DNA of 16,169 nucleotides from Candidatus Proendomicrobium guianensium (GTDB lineage: Bacteria > Elusimicrobiota > Endomicrobiia > Endomicrobiales > Endomicrobiaceae), in contig WQVR01000004.1 in assembly GCA_009785775.1 (NCBI GenBank), positions 1 to 16,169 on the forward strand, written 5' to 3'. The translations under genes and the position numbers were made by a program. Positions within the stretch are counted from its first letter, which is position 1. Each line of letters opens with the position of its first letter. Under the pieces are notes generated by a model. The model did no database searches. It was not told where the DNA came from and saw only the letters and a list, made by a program, of their open reading frames with translations. Below are positions 1 to 6,380 of this stretch, in pieces.

Positions 1-318
1 AATCCGGCTAATAACTGGGGCGATATGGCAGGCGGGCTAGACCTTACCGGCGCGCAGTATCTTGTTTTTTGGGCGCGTGGCGCAACCGGAAACGAACGCA
101 TTTCTGAAGTAAGGATAGGCGGGCTTAGCGGCGCGTTTCCTGACTCAGACGTAGCATTTATAAGAAATATACGCCTTACAAGGGAATGGCGTCAGTACCG
201 CATACCTTTAAGGGGCCGTAATTTAAGCCGTATAGCCGGTGGTTTTTGCATTGTGCTTTCAAGAAGAGATAACCCCCAAGGTGCGGTTATCTTTTTAGAT
301 GAGATAAGATATGAATAA
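1..318 (+). CDS. Partial exported protein, C-terminal carbohydrate-binding-like domain
   Basis: The reading frame is open from the first base, so only the last 105 residues of a longer protein are present. The visible part is one beta-rich domain. By hand alignment it is about half identical to the C-terminal domain of the protein at 1508-2452: both share PANNWG, LTGA, FWARG, a DSD motif, W-x-QY and a final GAV-x-x-LDEI. The closing LDEI strand is common in jelly-roll carbohydrate-binding modules of the CBM11/CIA30 sort, so glycan binding is a reasonable inference, but I cannot name a family. An ATG at 25 exists but lies inside the domain and is not a credible start. The stop overlaps the next gene by 8 bases, suggesting coupled translation. 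The missing N-terminus probably carries an export signal, as in the paralogues. Confidence 0.8.
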   Translation, partial: NPANNWGDMAGGLDLTGAQYLVFWARGATGNERISEVRIGGLSGAFPDSDVAFIRNIRLTREWRQYRIPLRGRNLSRIAGGFCIVLSRRDNPQGAVIFLDEIRYE

Positions 319-1018
319 CAAAATGAAAAAACTTTGCGCATTGCTTTTTGTGGCTATGTTTTTTGTTTTAGGGGCTTGCGACAGGTTCCCTTTAGGCAGA
401 CTTTTAAGCCCAAGTACTTACGGTACGCCCGAATGGGGCGATGTTTGGCCTATTTATACCGACGCTATACGTACACGCGGCCGTTTAGACGCCACAAGGT
501 TTACCAACTGGGCAGATGGCGCTGGTTCGGGCAGATTTGCAATTGGCGGCGGGCCGCGATTTGGAAACCTCCCTTCAATATTGTTTGACTGGACAGGCGG
601 TCCAAGCAATGTATATCTTCATGACGGTTCTTTGCAACAGCCCGCGCAGACAGACTGGGTAGGTTGGGGCTTTGAAGCTCCTCCTCCGCCGGGCGGCGGC
701 ACTCCGGGTTACGATTACAGGCCTGGCGGTTATACAAGGCTTAGCTTTTATGTGCGCGGCGTGCTTAGAGCCGGCGTAGAGCTTATAGTTGAAACAGGAA
801 ACACAGCCCTGCCGCAAGGCTTGAGACCTTTTAGAACTCTTGACAGCACGGAGGTAACAAACTCTTGGCAGGAATTCCATATAGATCTTACCGCATGGGA
901 TCCTAACGTTATGACAAACGTTGAATACGTTGTAGTTTTTACACTTAGAAACACGTTATCGGCAGTACAGTCTAATGGCGGTACTATATACTTGGCAAAC
1001 ATAAGGTTAATAAGGTAA
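311..1018 (+). CDS. Putative lipoprotein with C-terminal beta-sandwich domain
   Basis: A 235-residue protein with a lipoprotein signal: two lysines near the N-terminus, a hydrophobic stretch and a lipobox LGAC with Cys23 as the lipidated residue. Residues about 40-135 are rich in Gly, Pro and Trp and include a short Pro/Gly stretch near 123-130. Residues about 140-235 form a beta-rich domain with the pattern seen in the neighbours: LSFYVRG near its start, a W-Q-E-F-H-I-D-L strand in the middle and an IYLANIRLI strand at the end. It looks like a divergent copy of the carbohydrate-binding-like domain. It starts inside the previous gene (8-base overlap) and its stop overlaps the next start by one base (TAATG), so it is part of an operon. 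A second ATG at 323 would still leave a full signal peptide. The specific function is unknown; an envelope-attached glycan-binding role is inferred. Confidence 0.8.
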   Translation: MNNKMKKLCALLFVAMFFVLGACDRFPLGRLLSPSTYGTPEWGDVWPIYTDAIRTRGRLDATRFTNWADGAGSGRFAIGGGPRFGNLPSILFDWTGGPSNVYLHDGSLQQPAQTDWVGWGFEAPPPPGGGTPGYDYRPGGYTRLSFYVRGVLRAGVELIVETGNTALPQGLRPFRTLDSTEVTNSWQEFHIDLTAWDPNVMTNVEYVVVFTLRNTLSAVQSNGGTIYLANIRLIR

Positions 1019-1503
1019 TGAAAATAAAAATTTTAGCTTTGGTTTTGTGTTTACTGCTATTGTCTAACGGCAAGGCTCATGCGTTTCTTGTCCGTGCAGA
1101 CCTTGACGAACACACACCCACTAATGCGGCCATAAGGTCTGCGTTGATACCCGGCTGGGGGCAGTACTTTAACGAGCAACGCGCAAAAGGCAATGTGGTT
1201 TTTGGCGTGTTTTTGCTGACTGCTATAGGGGCTTTTTATTTTAACTCACAAGCCCAAAGAAGTTTCAGGCAGTACGAAAGGTTAGGAATAGCGGGCGGTC
1301 CGCTTTTTAACGATTACAGGCGCCACCGTAGTACTTCACAGGCTTTTACGTTTGTTGCCATTGCTTCTTATATTTATGCCGTTGCAGACGCTTACTTTAC
1401 TGCGCGCAGGATAGTTCCCCGCAGGAGTTATGTGTTTAACATATATTATGACCCGCGTATGCGTCAAGCCGGTATAAGATACGGCAGAAAGTTTAATATA
1501 TAG
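1018..1503 (+). CDS. DUF5683-like membrane protein
   Basis: A 161-residue protein with a cleavable-looking signal peptide (residues 1-22, ending AHA). The motif SALIPGWGQYFNEQRAKG (41-58) comes next, then a membrane segment near 58-75, a loop, and a second membrane segment near 108-126 leading into DAYFTARR. The IPG-x-GQ-x-(Y/F)-N...KG box and the late D-A-Y-F are what I associate with the DUF5683 family, found in envelope operons of several Gram-negative phyla and of unknown biochemical function. The start overlaps the stop of the upstream lipoprotein gene by one base, and the next gene begins 4 bases after this stop, so all are likely co-translated. Its position among secreted glycan-binding-like proteins suggests a part in anchoring or assembling them, which is inference only. 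Confidence 0.75.
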   Translation: MKIKILALVLCLLLLSNGKAHAFLVRADLDEHTPTNAAIRSALIPGWGQYFNEQRAKGNVVFGVFLLTAIGAFYFNSQAQRSFRQYERLGIAGGPLFNDYRRHRSTSQAFTFVAIASYIYAVADAYFTARRIVPRRSYVFNIYYDPRMRQAGIRYGRKFNI

Positions 1504-1507
1504 AAAA

Positions 1508-2452
1508 GTGAGAAACAATAATAATAAACTTACCATTCTGCTATTGACTGTTTTTGTAATGCTGTGCGCTGTGATGTACTTTAAAAATCAAGGTAAAGAC
1601 CATAACCTTACAATAGGCAGAAGTTTAGCCGCAAATGCCAGACTCGCACGGCGGGAGTCTGGAGTAGAAGAACAAACTAAGGGCAGATGGCTGTGCGAGA
1701 TACTTGCAGAAACTTGCGCGACAGAGCCGGCCAAGCAGATTAAAGTTGCACAAGCTGTGGTTGTGACGCCAACTTTGGTTCAACCTCAACGGGCTGAAGT
1801 TTCTCAAAGGGTTGAGCCCTCTCAGAGGCTTGAACTCACCCAAGGGATTGTCCAAGCTACAAGGGCAGAACCCTCTCAAGAAGTAGGGTTTACTCAAGAG
1901 ACAGACCCCTTTGAAGAGACAGAGTTTGTTTGGGGACGTGAAAGGTTTTATATTTACCGCGACGAAGGCGACAGTGCTAACAACTTTTTTCCGTCCGGCC
2001 ATATGGGTGACATACGCGCTTTAAGGCTGGAGCAAAACAATAGAAACTTTGTGCGCTCAGGTAGGTCGTCTATAAAGGTTGCTTATAACCCCACAAATGA
2101 CGGCGTGGCATGGGCAGGTATATATTGGCAGTATCCGGCAAACAATTGGGGTAACCGCGGTAGCGGATACAACTTAACCGGCGCAACAAGTTTAACTTTT
2201 TGGGCAAGGGGACAATACGGCGGCGAAGTTATAAACAACTTTAAAGTAGGCGGCATAAGCGGCGGGGAAGTTCAAGATTCTGACATGCGCTCTATAGGCC
2301 CCATAGAACTTTCAAGACGGTGGACACAGTATACAATAGATTTAACAGGCGCGGACTTAAGCAACATTATAGGCGCCTTTGCTTTAACGTTTACACGCGC
2401 GGCAAACCCGGAAGGCGCCGTAGTTTACTTAGACGAAATTGTTTTTAACTAG
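1508..2452 (+). CDS. Membrane-anchored protein with hexapeptide repeats and CBM-like domain
   Basis: A 314-residue protein read from a GTG start 4 bases after the previous stop; no clear Shine-Dalgarno is visible, so translation probably relies on coupling. Residues about 8-25 form one hydrophobic helix that acts as a signal anchor. It is followed by a charged linker and a degenerate six-residue repeat (residues 94-136, consensus Q-R-x-E-x-S/T). Residues about 145-314 form a beta-rich domain starting FYIYRDEGDS and ending in a VVYLDEIVF strand. Its second half is about 50% identical by eye to the fragment at 1-318. The layout is a membrane anchor, an extended polar stalk and a terminal binding domain that could sit away from the membrane. 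Carbohydrate binding is inferred from the domain's jelly-roll-like ending, not demonstrated. Confidence 0.8.
   Translation: MRNNNNKLTILLLTVFVMLCAVMYFKNQGKDHNLTIGRSLAANARLARRESGVEEQTKGRWLCEILAETCATEPAKQIKVAQAVVVTPTLVQPQRAEVSQRVEPSQRLELTQGIVQATRAEPSQEVGFTQETDPFEETEFVWGRERFYIYRDEGDSANNFFPSGHMGDIRALRLEQNNRNFVRSGRSSIKVAYNPTNDGVAWAGIYWQYPANNWGNRGSGYNLTGATSLTFWARGQYGGEVINNFKVGGISGGEVQDSDMRSIGPIELSRRWTQYTIDLTGADLSNIIGAFALTFTRAANPEGAVVYLDEIVFN
1787..1915 (+). repeat. In-gene 18-base repeats encoding Q-R-x-E-x-S/T
   Basis: Three adjacent 18-base units (1787-1804, 1805-1822, 1823-1840) encode QRAEVS, QRVEPS and QRLELT. A 7-codon spacer follows, then three more degenerate units (RAEPSQ, EVGFTQ, ETDPFE). 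The repeat lies between the membrane anchor and the C-terminal domain. The first three units are clear; the later ones have drifted and are shifted in phase. It probably forms an extended or helical polar stalk whose copy number could change by slippage. Confidence 0.7.
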
Positions 2453-2466
2453 CGAGGTTTTTTGCT

Positions 2467-3690
2467 ATGAAAATAAATAAAACTGGCATTATGCCCAAAG
2501 CGGGCACCATACTCAAAACATTTGCTATAATTTTGGGCTGTTTTGTTTTTTTTGGAGCTATTGCGGCATGTACTCCTAACAGAAGAAACAGGCTGAGAAA
2601 TGATAGATTCAGCATACAAATAGACCCTCCGAATCCTGTTGTTGTAGACCCGAGTATTCCTTTGCCTCTTACCGCCATAATGCGAAATACGCACCTTGGC
2701 ATGGAAGACTTAACTGTAAACTGGAGAATAGATTCTAGCCTTATGGGCACCCTTAGCGACACTACAGGGCAAACAATATTTTTTCAATCAGACGGTACGC
2801 CCAGTGCCGGTTTTGTTACCGCAACGGCAGGCGGTGTTTCAACAACGACCCAGATTGTAGTTTTAGACCCGTCAGCAACCTATACAGTACAAATAACGTC
2901 GCCTACTACAAACCAAATGGTGTATGTTGGCACCACAATAGACTTTGTAGGGCAGGTTTTGGTCAACGGTATTCCGGACCTCAGCCTTGTGCCTACATGG
3001 CATGCAACCGCGCCCGGCTCAACCTTTTCTACAAGAATTGGTAATACAACTACTTATACCACGCCGCCTTGGTCGGCAACAGATAATGTTACGGCAAGGT
3101 TCGCGTATTCGGGCGGTGGTACGGGTTTTTCATCTACCCCTATACAAGTTATCTCCTTTACACCCACAAGGGCGCTGTTAGATGCTCAAGGGCTTGGTCA
3201 TGGTGTTAGTTTGCTGGTATGGGCAGAAGGCGACCCTATAGAGTTTGAACAAAACGCTGCTACCGGTATAGATTTTACCCTTACCAATAACAACGGTCAG
3301 GGCTGGTCAGCAATAGCTTTTGCATTTGCTTCCCCCCAAAATCTTACAATGTATCAAACGGTAAGCTTTTCGGCTCAGCGTGTAAGCGGTCCCAACGCGC
3401 CGTATTTTATACTTTTCCAAAACAACGATTCGGGCGGCGCTCCCGTAGATAAATTTTGGTTAGGTGGCGCGCCAAGTAGCGCGGCTTCGCCGGGCAATAC
3501 TGCCATACCTCCCAATGACTTTCCGCTTGGGTCTTGGCGTCAATTTACATTCCCGTTTGCCGCCGGCTCTACAGGCACGGCTCTAGGCGCCAGAGATAAT
3601 GTTTCTGCAGGGTTTGTTATGGTATTTTCTAATACTAATGCCGCTAACGGCGCCAGAATACGTATTGACAATATATTCTTTTCCAACTAG
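2467..3690 (+). CDS. Putative lipoprotein with Ig-like repeats and C-terminal CBM-like domain
   Basis: A 407-residue protein with an N-terminal hydrophobic signal ending in AIAAC; Cys35 is the probable lipid site, though the region before it is rather long. A second ATG (Met9, 2491) would give a shorter signal. A GAGG box at 2454-2457 lies 9 bases before the ATG at 2467 and supports the longer form. Residues about 48-140 and 142-236 look like two bacterial Ig-like beta domains: the first contains VNW and a run ending TTQIVVLD, and the second starts YTVQITSPTTNQ and has matching W and Y positions. The rest (about 240-407) is a beta-rich domain with a SWRQFTFPF strand and a final RIRIDNIFF strand, matching the binding-domain pattern of its neighbours. 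It is probably an extended surface lipoprotein that displays a ligand-binding tip. The exact family is not recognised. Confidence 0.78.
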   Translation: MKINKTGIMPKAGTILKTFAIILGCFVFFGAIAACTPNRRNRLRNDRFSIQIDPPNPVVVDPSIPLPLTAIMRNTHLGMEDLTVNWRIDSSLMGTLSDTTGQTIFFQSDGTPSAGFVTATAGGVSTTTQIVVLDPSATYTVQITSPTTNQMVYVGTTIDFVGQVLVNGIPDLSLVPTWHATAPGSTFSTRIGNTTTYTTPPWSATDNVTARFAYSGGGTGFSSTPIQVISFTPTRALLDAQGLGHGVSLLVWAEGDPIEFEQNAATGIDFTLTNNNGQGWSAIAFAFASPQNLTMYQTVSFSAQRVSGPNAPYFILFQNNDSGGAPVDKFWLGGAPSSAASPGNTAIPPNDFPLGSWRQFTFPFAAGSTGTALGARDNVSAGFVMVFSNTNAANGARIRIDNIFFSN

Positions 3691-3702
3691 TATATCAGCA
3701 TT

Positions 3703-5166
3703 ATGAAAAAAACTTTAATTGCACTGCCGCTTTGTTTGATATTTTTTGCTAATGCATTTGCTTTTGACTTAGTAAACAGAGCGCACCGCGAAAAATTTTC
3801 AAGCCCCGAAGTAAACCAAAATTTCCGCCAAACACAGGTAGATACCGTAAACTTTTTTAACAGGCAAACGTCTGAAGTTAACGGTCTTATAGAAAGTTTC
3901 AGGGGAACTTCTAACTTAAGGTTTGACTTACGCAGCCGCACTTTTATTTTAGGCAACCGCGGCAAGTTAGATTTAGAATCGTTCACTTATGACGGCGCCA
4001 TAGCCGCGCTTGCTTACCTTGTTGCTGGACAACCCAGAAGAGCCGCAAATCTTTTAAGAGTTTACCGCAGAGAGTTTAACACCCTAAAAGGCGGCAGAAA
4101 AGGGCTTTTTAACGCTTATCGTACCGACAGAGCCCCCACAAGAACCGGCATACCCGCCGGTATGGACGGCGACAGAATGCATTTAGGCCCAAACACCTGG
4201 ATGGGTGTTGCGGCATTACAGTATACTGCCATAACCGGCAGAACAGAATTTTTGCAATTTGCCGTAGATATTGCCATTTGGTCAAGTAACCTTACGCGCC
4301 ATGTATTTCCCGACGGCTCTTTAGGGGCTTCCAGTATGGGTTTCGGGTGGTCTCCCCCTGACTGGACTATAACTTTTTCAACCGAAAACGTTGTAGACCA
4401 TTATGCTTTACTGAAAATGCTTAGAGAATTATATCTTTACGCCAACCCCTCTGCTAATGTTCGCAGGATTATGAATGACAGAAACTTCGGGCTGGCAAAA
4501 ATAGAAGCAGATATGCACGCTATAGAGCGTTGGATGATGGAAATTGTTTGGTGCGCCGAGAAAGGCGCTTTTAACGTAGGCGTTAATGAGTTTGGGCTAG
4601 ACACTACAGACGCTTTAGACGTTGTTTCTTGGACAATACCCGCCATGACTCCCCAACGCCTTGTAGAACTTGGCGTTTGCCCTATTCATATGATGGATTT
4701 TGCAAATGAGCACTTTTTTGTTGCAGATATTATCGAGGGCGAAAGAATTTACGGATTTGACTTTACAAATTTTGCCGGCAGGCGCAGAAATTATGTGCTT
4801 GTATGGTTTGAGGGCACAGGGTTTCATTCTGTAGCCGCGCAAGTTATGTCGCGTTGGGCGCGCAGCATTGGCGACGAATACAATGCTGAACGCTTCAGAG
4901 AGTATTCAGTATTTCTAAACGACCAAATATTTCGCGCCGCGGCCACTATAGGCATGCAACATAATGCTCTTCCTTATACTTCCAAAAACCCCAGAGAAAG
5001 GCAAATATTTACAACTTTTGCAGACGCTTGGGAAATACCTCGCGGGCGTGGCGGGCAATGGGTTGCGTCTTCTTCTTCAACCGGATGGCGCATGCTTGCG
5101 TTTGGCGCGTTTGACCCATTGGGCTTTGACAGAGAAAATATTGACTACCGCATTTTTAGAAGATAA
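3703..5166 (+). CDS. Secreted six-hairpin (alpha/alpha barrel) glycosidase-like protein
   Basis: A 487-residue protein with a classic signal peptide (MKK, hydrophobic core, cut after AFA at residue 20). The mature part has the helical-hairpin signatures of six-hairpin glycosidase-like proteins: FTYDGAIAALAYLVAGQ (94-110) followed by a helix pairing with ANLLRVYRREFN, then GPNTWMGVAALQYTAITGR (162-180), and STENVVDHYALLKMLREL (226-243). These match the pattern of an aromatic-Asp pair, a GPN-x-W box and an S-T-E-x-x-x-D box seen in putative glycan hydrolases of this fold. I cannot assign a glycoside hydrolase family or a catalytic pair. Conserved acids such as D97, E228 and D232 are candidates. 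It is the last gene of its run, 12 bases after the previous stop and followed by a terminator. The likely place of action is the periplasm or outside the cell, on a polysaccharide. Confidence 0.7.
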   Translation: MKKTLIALPLCLIFFANAFAFDLVNRAHREKFSSPEVNQNFRQTQVDTVNFFNRQTSEVNGLIESFRGTSNLRFDLRSRTFILGNRGKLDLESFTYDGAIAALAYLVAGQPRRAANLLRVYRREFNTLKGGRKGLFNAYRTDRAPTRTGIPAGMDGDRMHLGPNTWMGVAALQYTAITGRTEFLQFAVDIAIWSSNLTRHVFPDGSLGASSMGFGWSPPDWTITFSTENVVDHYALLKMLRELYLYANPSANVRRIMNDRNFGLAKIEADMHAIERWMMEIVWCAEKGAFNVGVNEFGLDTTDALDVVSWTIPAMTPQRLVELGVCPIHMMDFANEHFFVADIIEGERIYGFDFTNFAGRRRNYVLVWFEGTGFHSVAAQVMSRWARSIGDEYNAERFREYSVFLNDQIFRAAATIGMQHNALPYTSKNPRERQIFTTFADAWEIPRGRGGQWVASSSSTGWRMLAFGAFDPLGFDRENIDYRIFRR

Positions 5167-5191
5167 TTAAATTTTTTTTGCTTCTTGCATT

Positions 5192-5235
5192 AACGCGGCG
5201 CTTGCCTTTTAAAAGACAAGCGCCGCGTTCTTTTA
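5192..5235 (+). terminator. Rho-independent terminator of the first operon
   Basis: A perfect 13-base stem (left arm 5192-5204, right arm 5217-5229) is GC-rich and starts with AACGCGGCGC. The loop can itself pair CTTTT with AAAAG. It is followed by CTTTTA. It lies 25 bases after the stop of the six-hairpin gene. The flanking T-tracts only suit termination of + strand transcripts. Confidence 0.9.
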
Positions 5236-5250
5236 TATGCTCGTATTTCC

Positions 5251-5280
5251 TTTACAAATATAGCGTGATTGTTATATAAT
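5251..5280 (+). promoter_or_regulatory. Sigma70-type promoter for the second operon
   Basis: TTTACA at 5251-5256 and a perfect TATAAT at 5275-5280 are separated by 18 bases, directly after the terminator and 28 bases before the ATG at 5308. A strong ribosome binding site (AAGGGG, 5296-5301) follows. The next genes are spaced closely enough that this could drive a long transcript, at least through recA. Confidence 0.75.
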
Positions 5281-5307
5281 CTAAGGTAATATTTTAAGGG
5301 GAATTTC

Positions 5308-6276
5308 ATGGCGATAATGTTAACGGGCGCGGCGGGTTTTATAGGCGCAAAAACCGCCGGATTTTTACTTGAAAACGGTGAAAAAGTTGTAGCTATAGAC
5401 AACTTAAATGATTACTATGATGTGAGAATAAAAAATCACCGCCTAAAAGCATTAAAAAAGCATAAAAACTTTACTTTTTACAAAGCAGATATTGAAAATA
5501 TAAACTCGCTTGAAAAAATATTTGCTAAGCATAAAATAAATTGCATAATAAATCTTGCCGCCCGCGCGGGCGTGCGCTACAGCATGGAAAATCCGTTTGT
5601 ATATGTTTCTACAAATACCACGGGAACATTAAACCTGCTGGAAATGGCGCGCGCGCAAAAAGTTAAAAAGTTTGTTTTGGCGTCTACATCGTCGTTGTAT
5701 GCGGGGCAAAAAATGCCTTTTAGCGAAAGCTTGCCCGTAAACACGCCCATTTCGCCATATGCCGCAAGTAAAAAAGGCGCAGAAGCCATGTGTTACAGCT
5801 ATCACTACCTTTACGGTATAGATATTACGGTACTTCGCTATTTTACGGTTTACGGGCCTGCAGGGCGCCCCGACATGAGCATTATACGTTTTATCAAGTG
5901 GATAGACGAGGGTACGCCGATTGAACTTTTCGGAGACGGCTCTCAAAGCAGAGATTTTACTTATGTAGACGATATAGCAAAAGGCACAATAAAAGCCGCA
6001 TACGCCAAAACCGGTTTTGAGGTTGTAAACCTTGGCGGAAACAAGCCCTATAAGCTAATGCACGCCATAAACCTTATAGAAAAATATCTTGGCAAAAAAG
6101 CAAAATATAAACGCTTAGCGTTTCATAAGGCAGATATTACCGCCACTTGGGCGGATATTTCAAAAGCGTCTAAAATTTTAAAATGGAAACCTACGGTTAG
6201 CCTCGACGAGGGTATAAAACTTAGCGTAAGCTGGTACAAAGAAAATTATAAATGGTTCAGGGACGTTAAACTGTAA
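5308..6276 (+). CDS. NAD-dependent epimerase, UDP-glucuronate 4-epimerase-like
   Basis: A 322-residue extended short-chain dehydrogenase/reductase. The NAD-binding motif GAAGFIG is at 7-13, the IDNLNDYYDVRIKNHRL box (30-46) is typical of UDP-glucuronate 4-epimerases (CapI/LpsL type), an STSS motif holds the catalytic Ser/Thr near 126-129, and the Tyr151-x-x-x-Lys155 pair sits in PYAASK. The later RDFTYVDDIA (215-224) is the usual substrate-domain motif. The enzyme would interconvert the C4 configuration of a UDP-uronic acid, for example UDP-glucuronate to UDP-galacturonate, in the cytoplasm for envelope polysaccharide synthesis. AAGGGG at 5296-5301 is a good ribosome binding site for the ATG. 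The following dehydrogenase gene fits the pathway by making a UDP-uronic acid, although its sub-class points to an N-acetylated substrate. The exact sugar is uncertain. Confidence 0.85.
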   Translation: MAIMLTGAAGFIGAKTAGFLLENGEKVVAIDNLNDYYDVRIKNHRLKALKKHKNFTFYKADIENINSLEKIFAKHKINCIINLAARAGVRYSMENPFVYVSTNTTGTLNLLEMARAQKVKKFVLASTSSLYAGQKMPFSESLPVNTPISPYAASKKGAEAMCYSYHYLYGIDITVLRYFTVYGPAGRPDMSIIRFIKWIDEGTPIELFGDGSQSRDFTYVDDIAKGTIKAAYAKTGFEVVNLGGNKPYKLMHAINLIEKYLGKKAKYKRLAFHKADITATWADISKASKILKWKPTVSLDEGIKLSVSWYKENYKWFRDVKL

Positions 6277-6287
6277 ATTGCTTTAAA

Positions 6288-6362
6288 ATGTATCAGGCGC
6301 AAGGGAACGTAGCAATATTAAAAAGGGGCAATGACCCTTGGTTTAAGAATGTTAAATTGTGA
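6288..6362 (+). other. Tiny ORF echoing the epimerase C-terminus; probable gene remnant
   Basis: The 104-base gap between the epimerase and the dehydrogenase contains a 24-codon frame. Its last eight residues, PWFKNVKL, resemble the last eight of the epimerase, KWFRDVKL, and both are followed directly by a stop. At the DNA level 18 of 24 bases match (6253-6276 against 6339-6362), with most differences at synonymous or conservative positions. No ribosome binding site precedes the ATG at 6288. The simplest reading is a remnant of a duplicated or recombined epimerase 3' end; a translated peptide is unlikely. Nothing else is seen in the gap. Confidence 0.35.
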
Positions 6363-6380
6363 TTATAGCGAGGGCAAAAA

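Noticed and set aside
1625..2002. Long reverse-strand open frame (125 codons) opposite the stalk-protein gene.
   Set aside because: It is antisense to a gene with clear domain homology, created by the repeat composition, and has no recognisable protein features.
6300..6340. CAAGGG and CCCTTG arms, and AAGGG/CCCTT, as a possible hairpin before the dehydrogenase gene.
   Set aside because: Stems of 5-6 bases with no T-run; not a convincing terminator or riboswitch.
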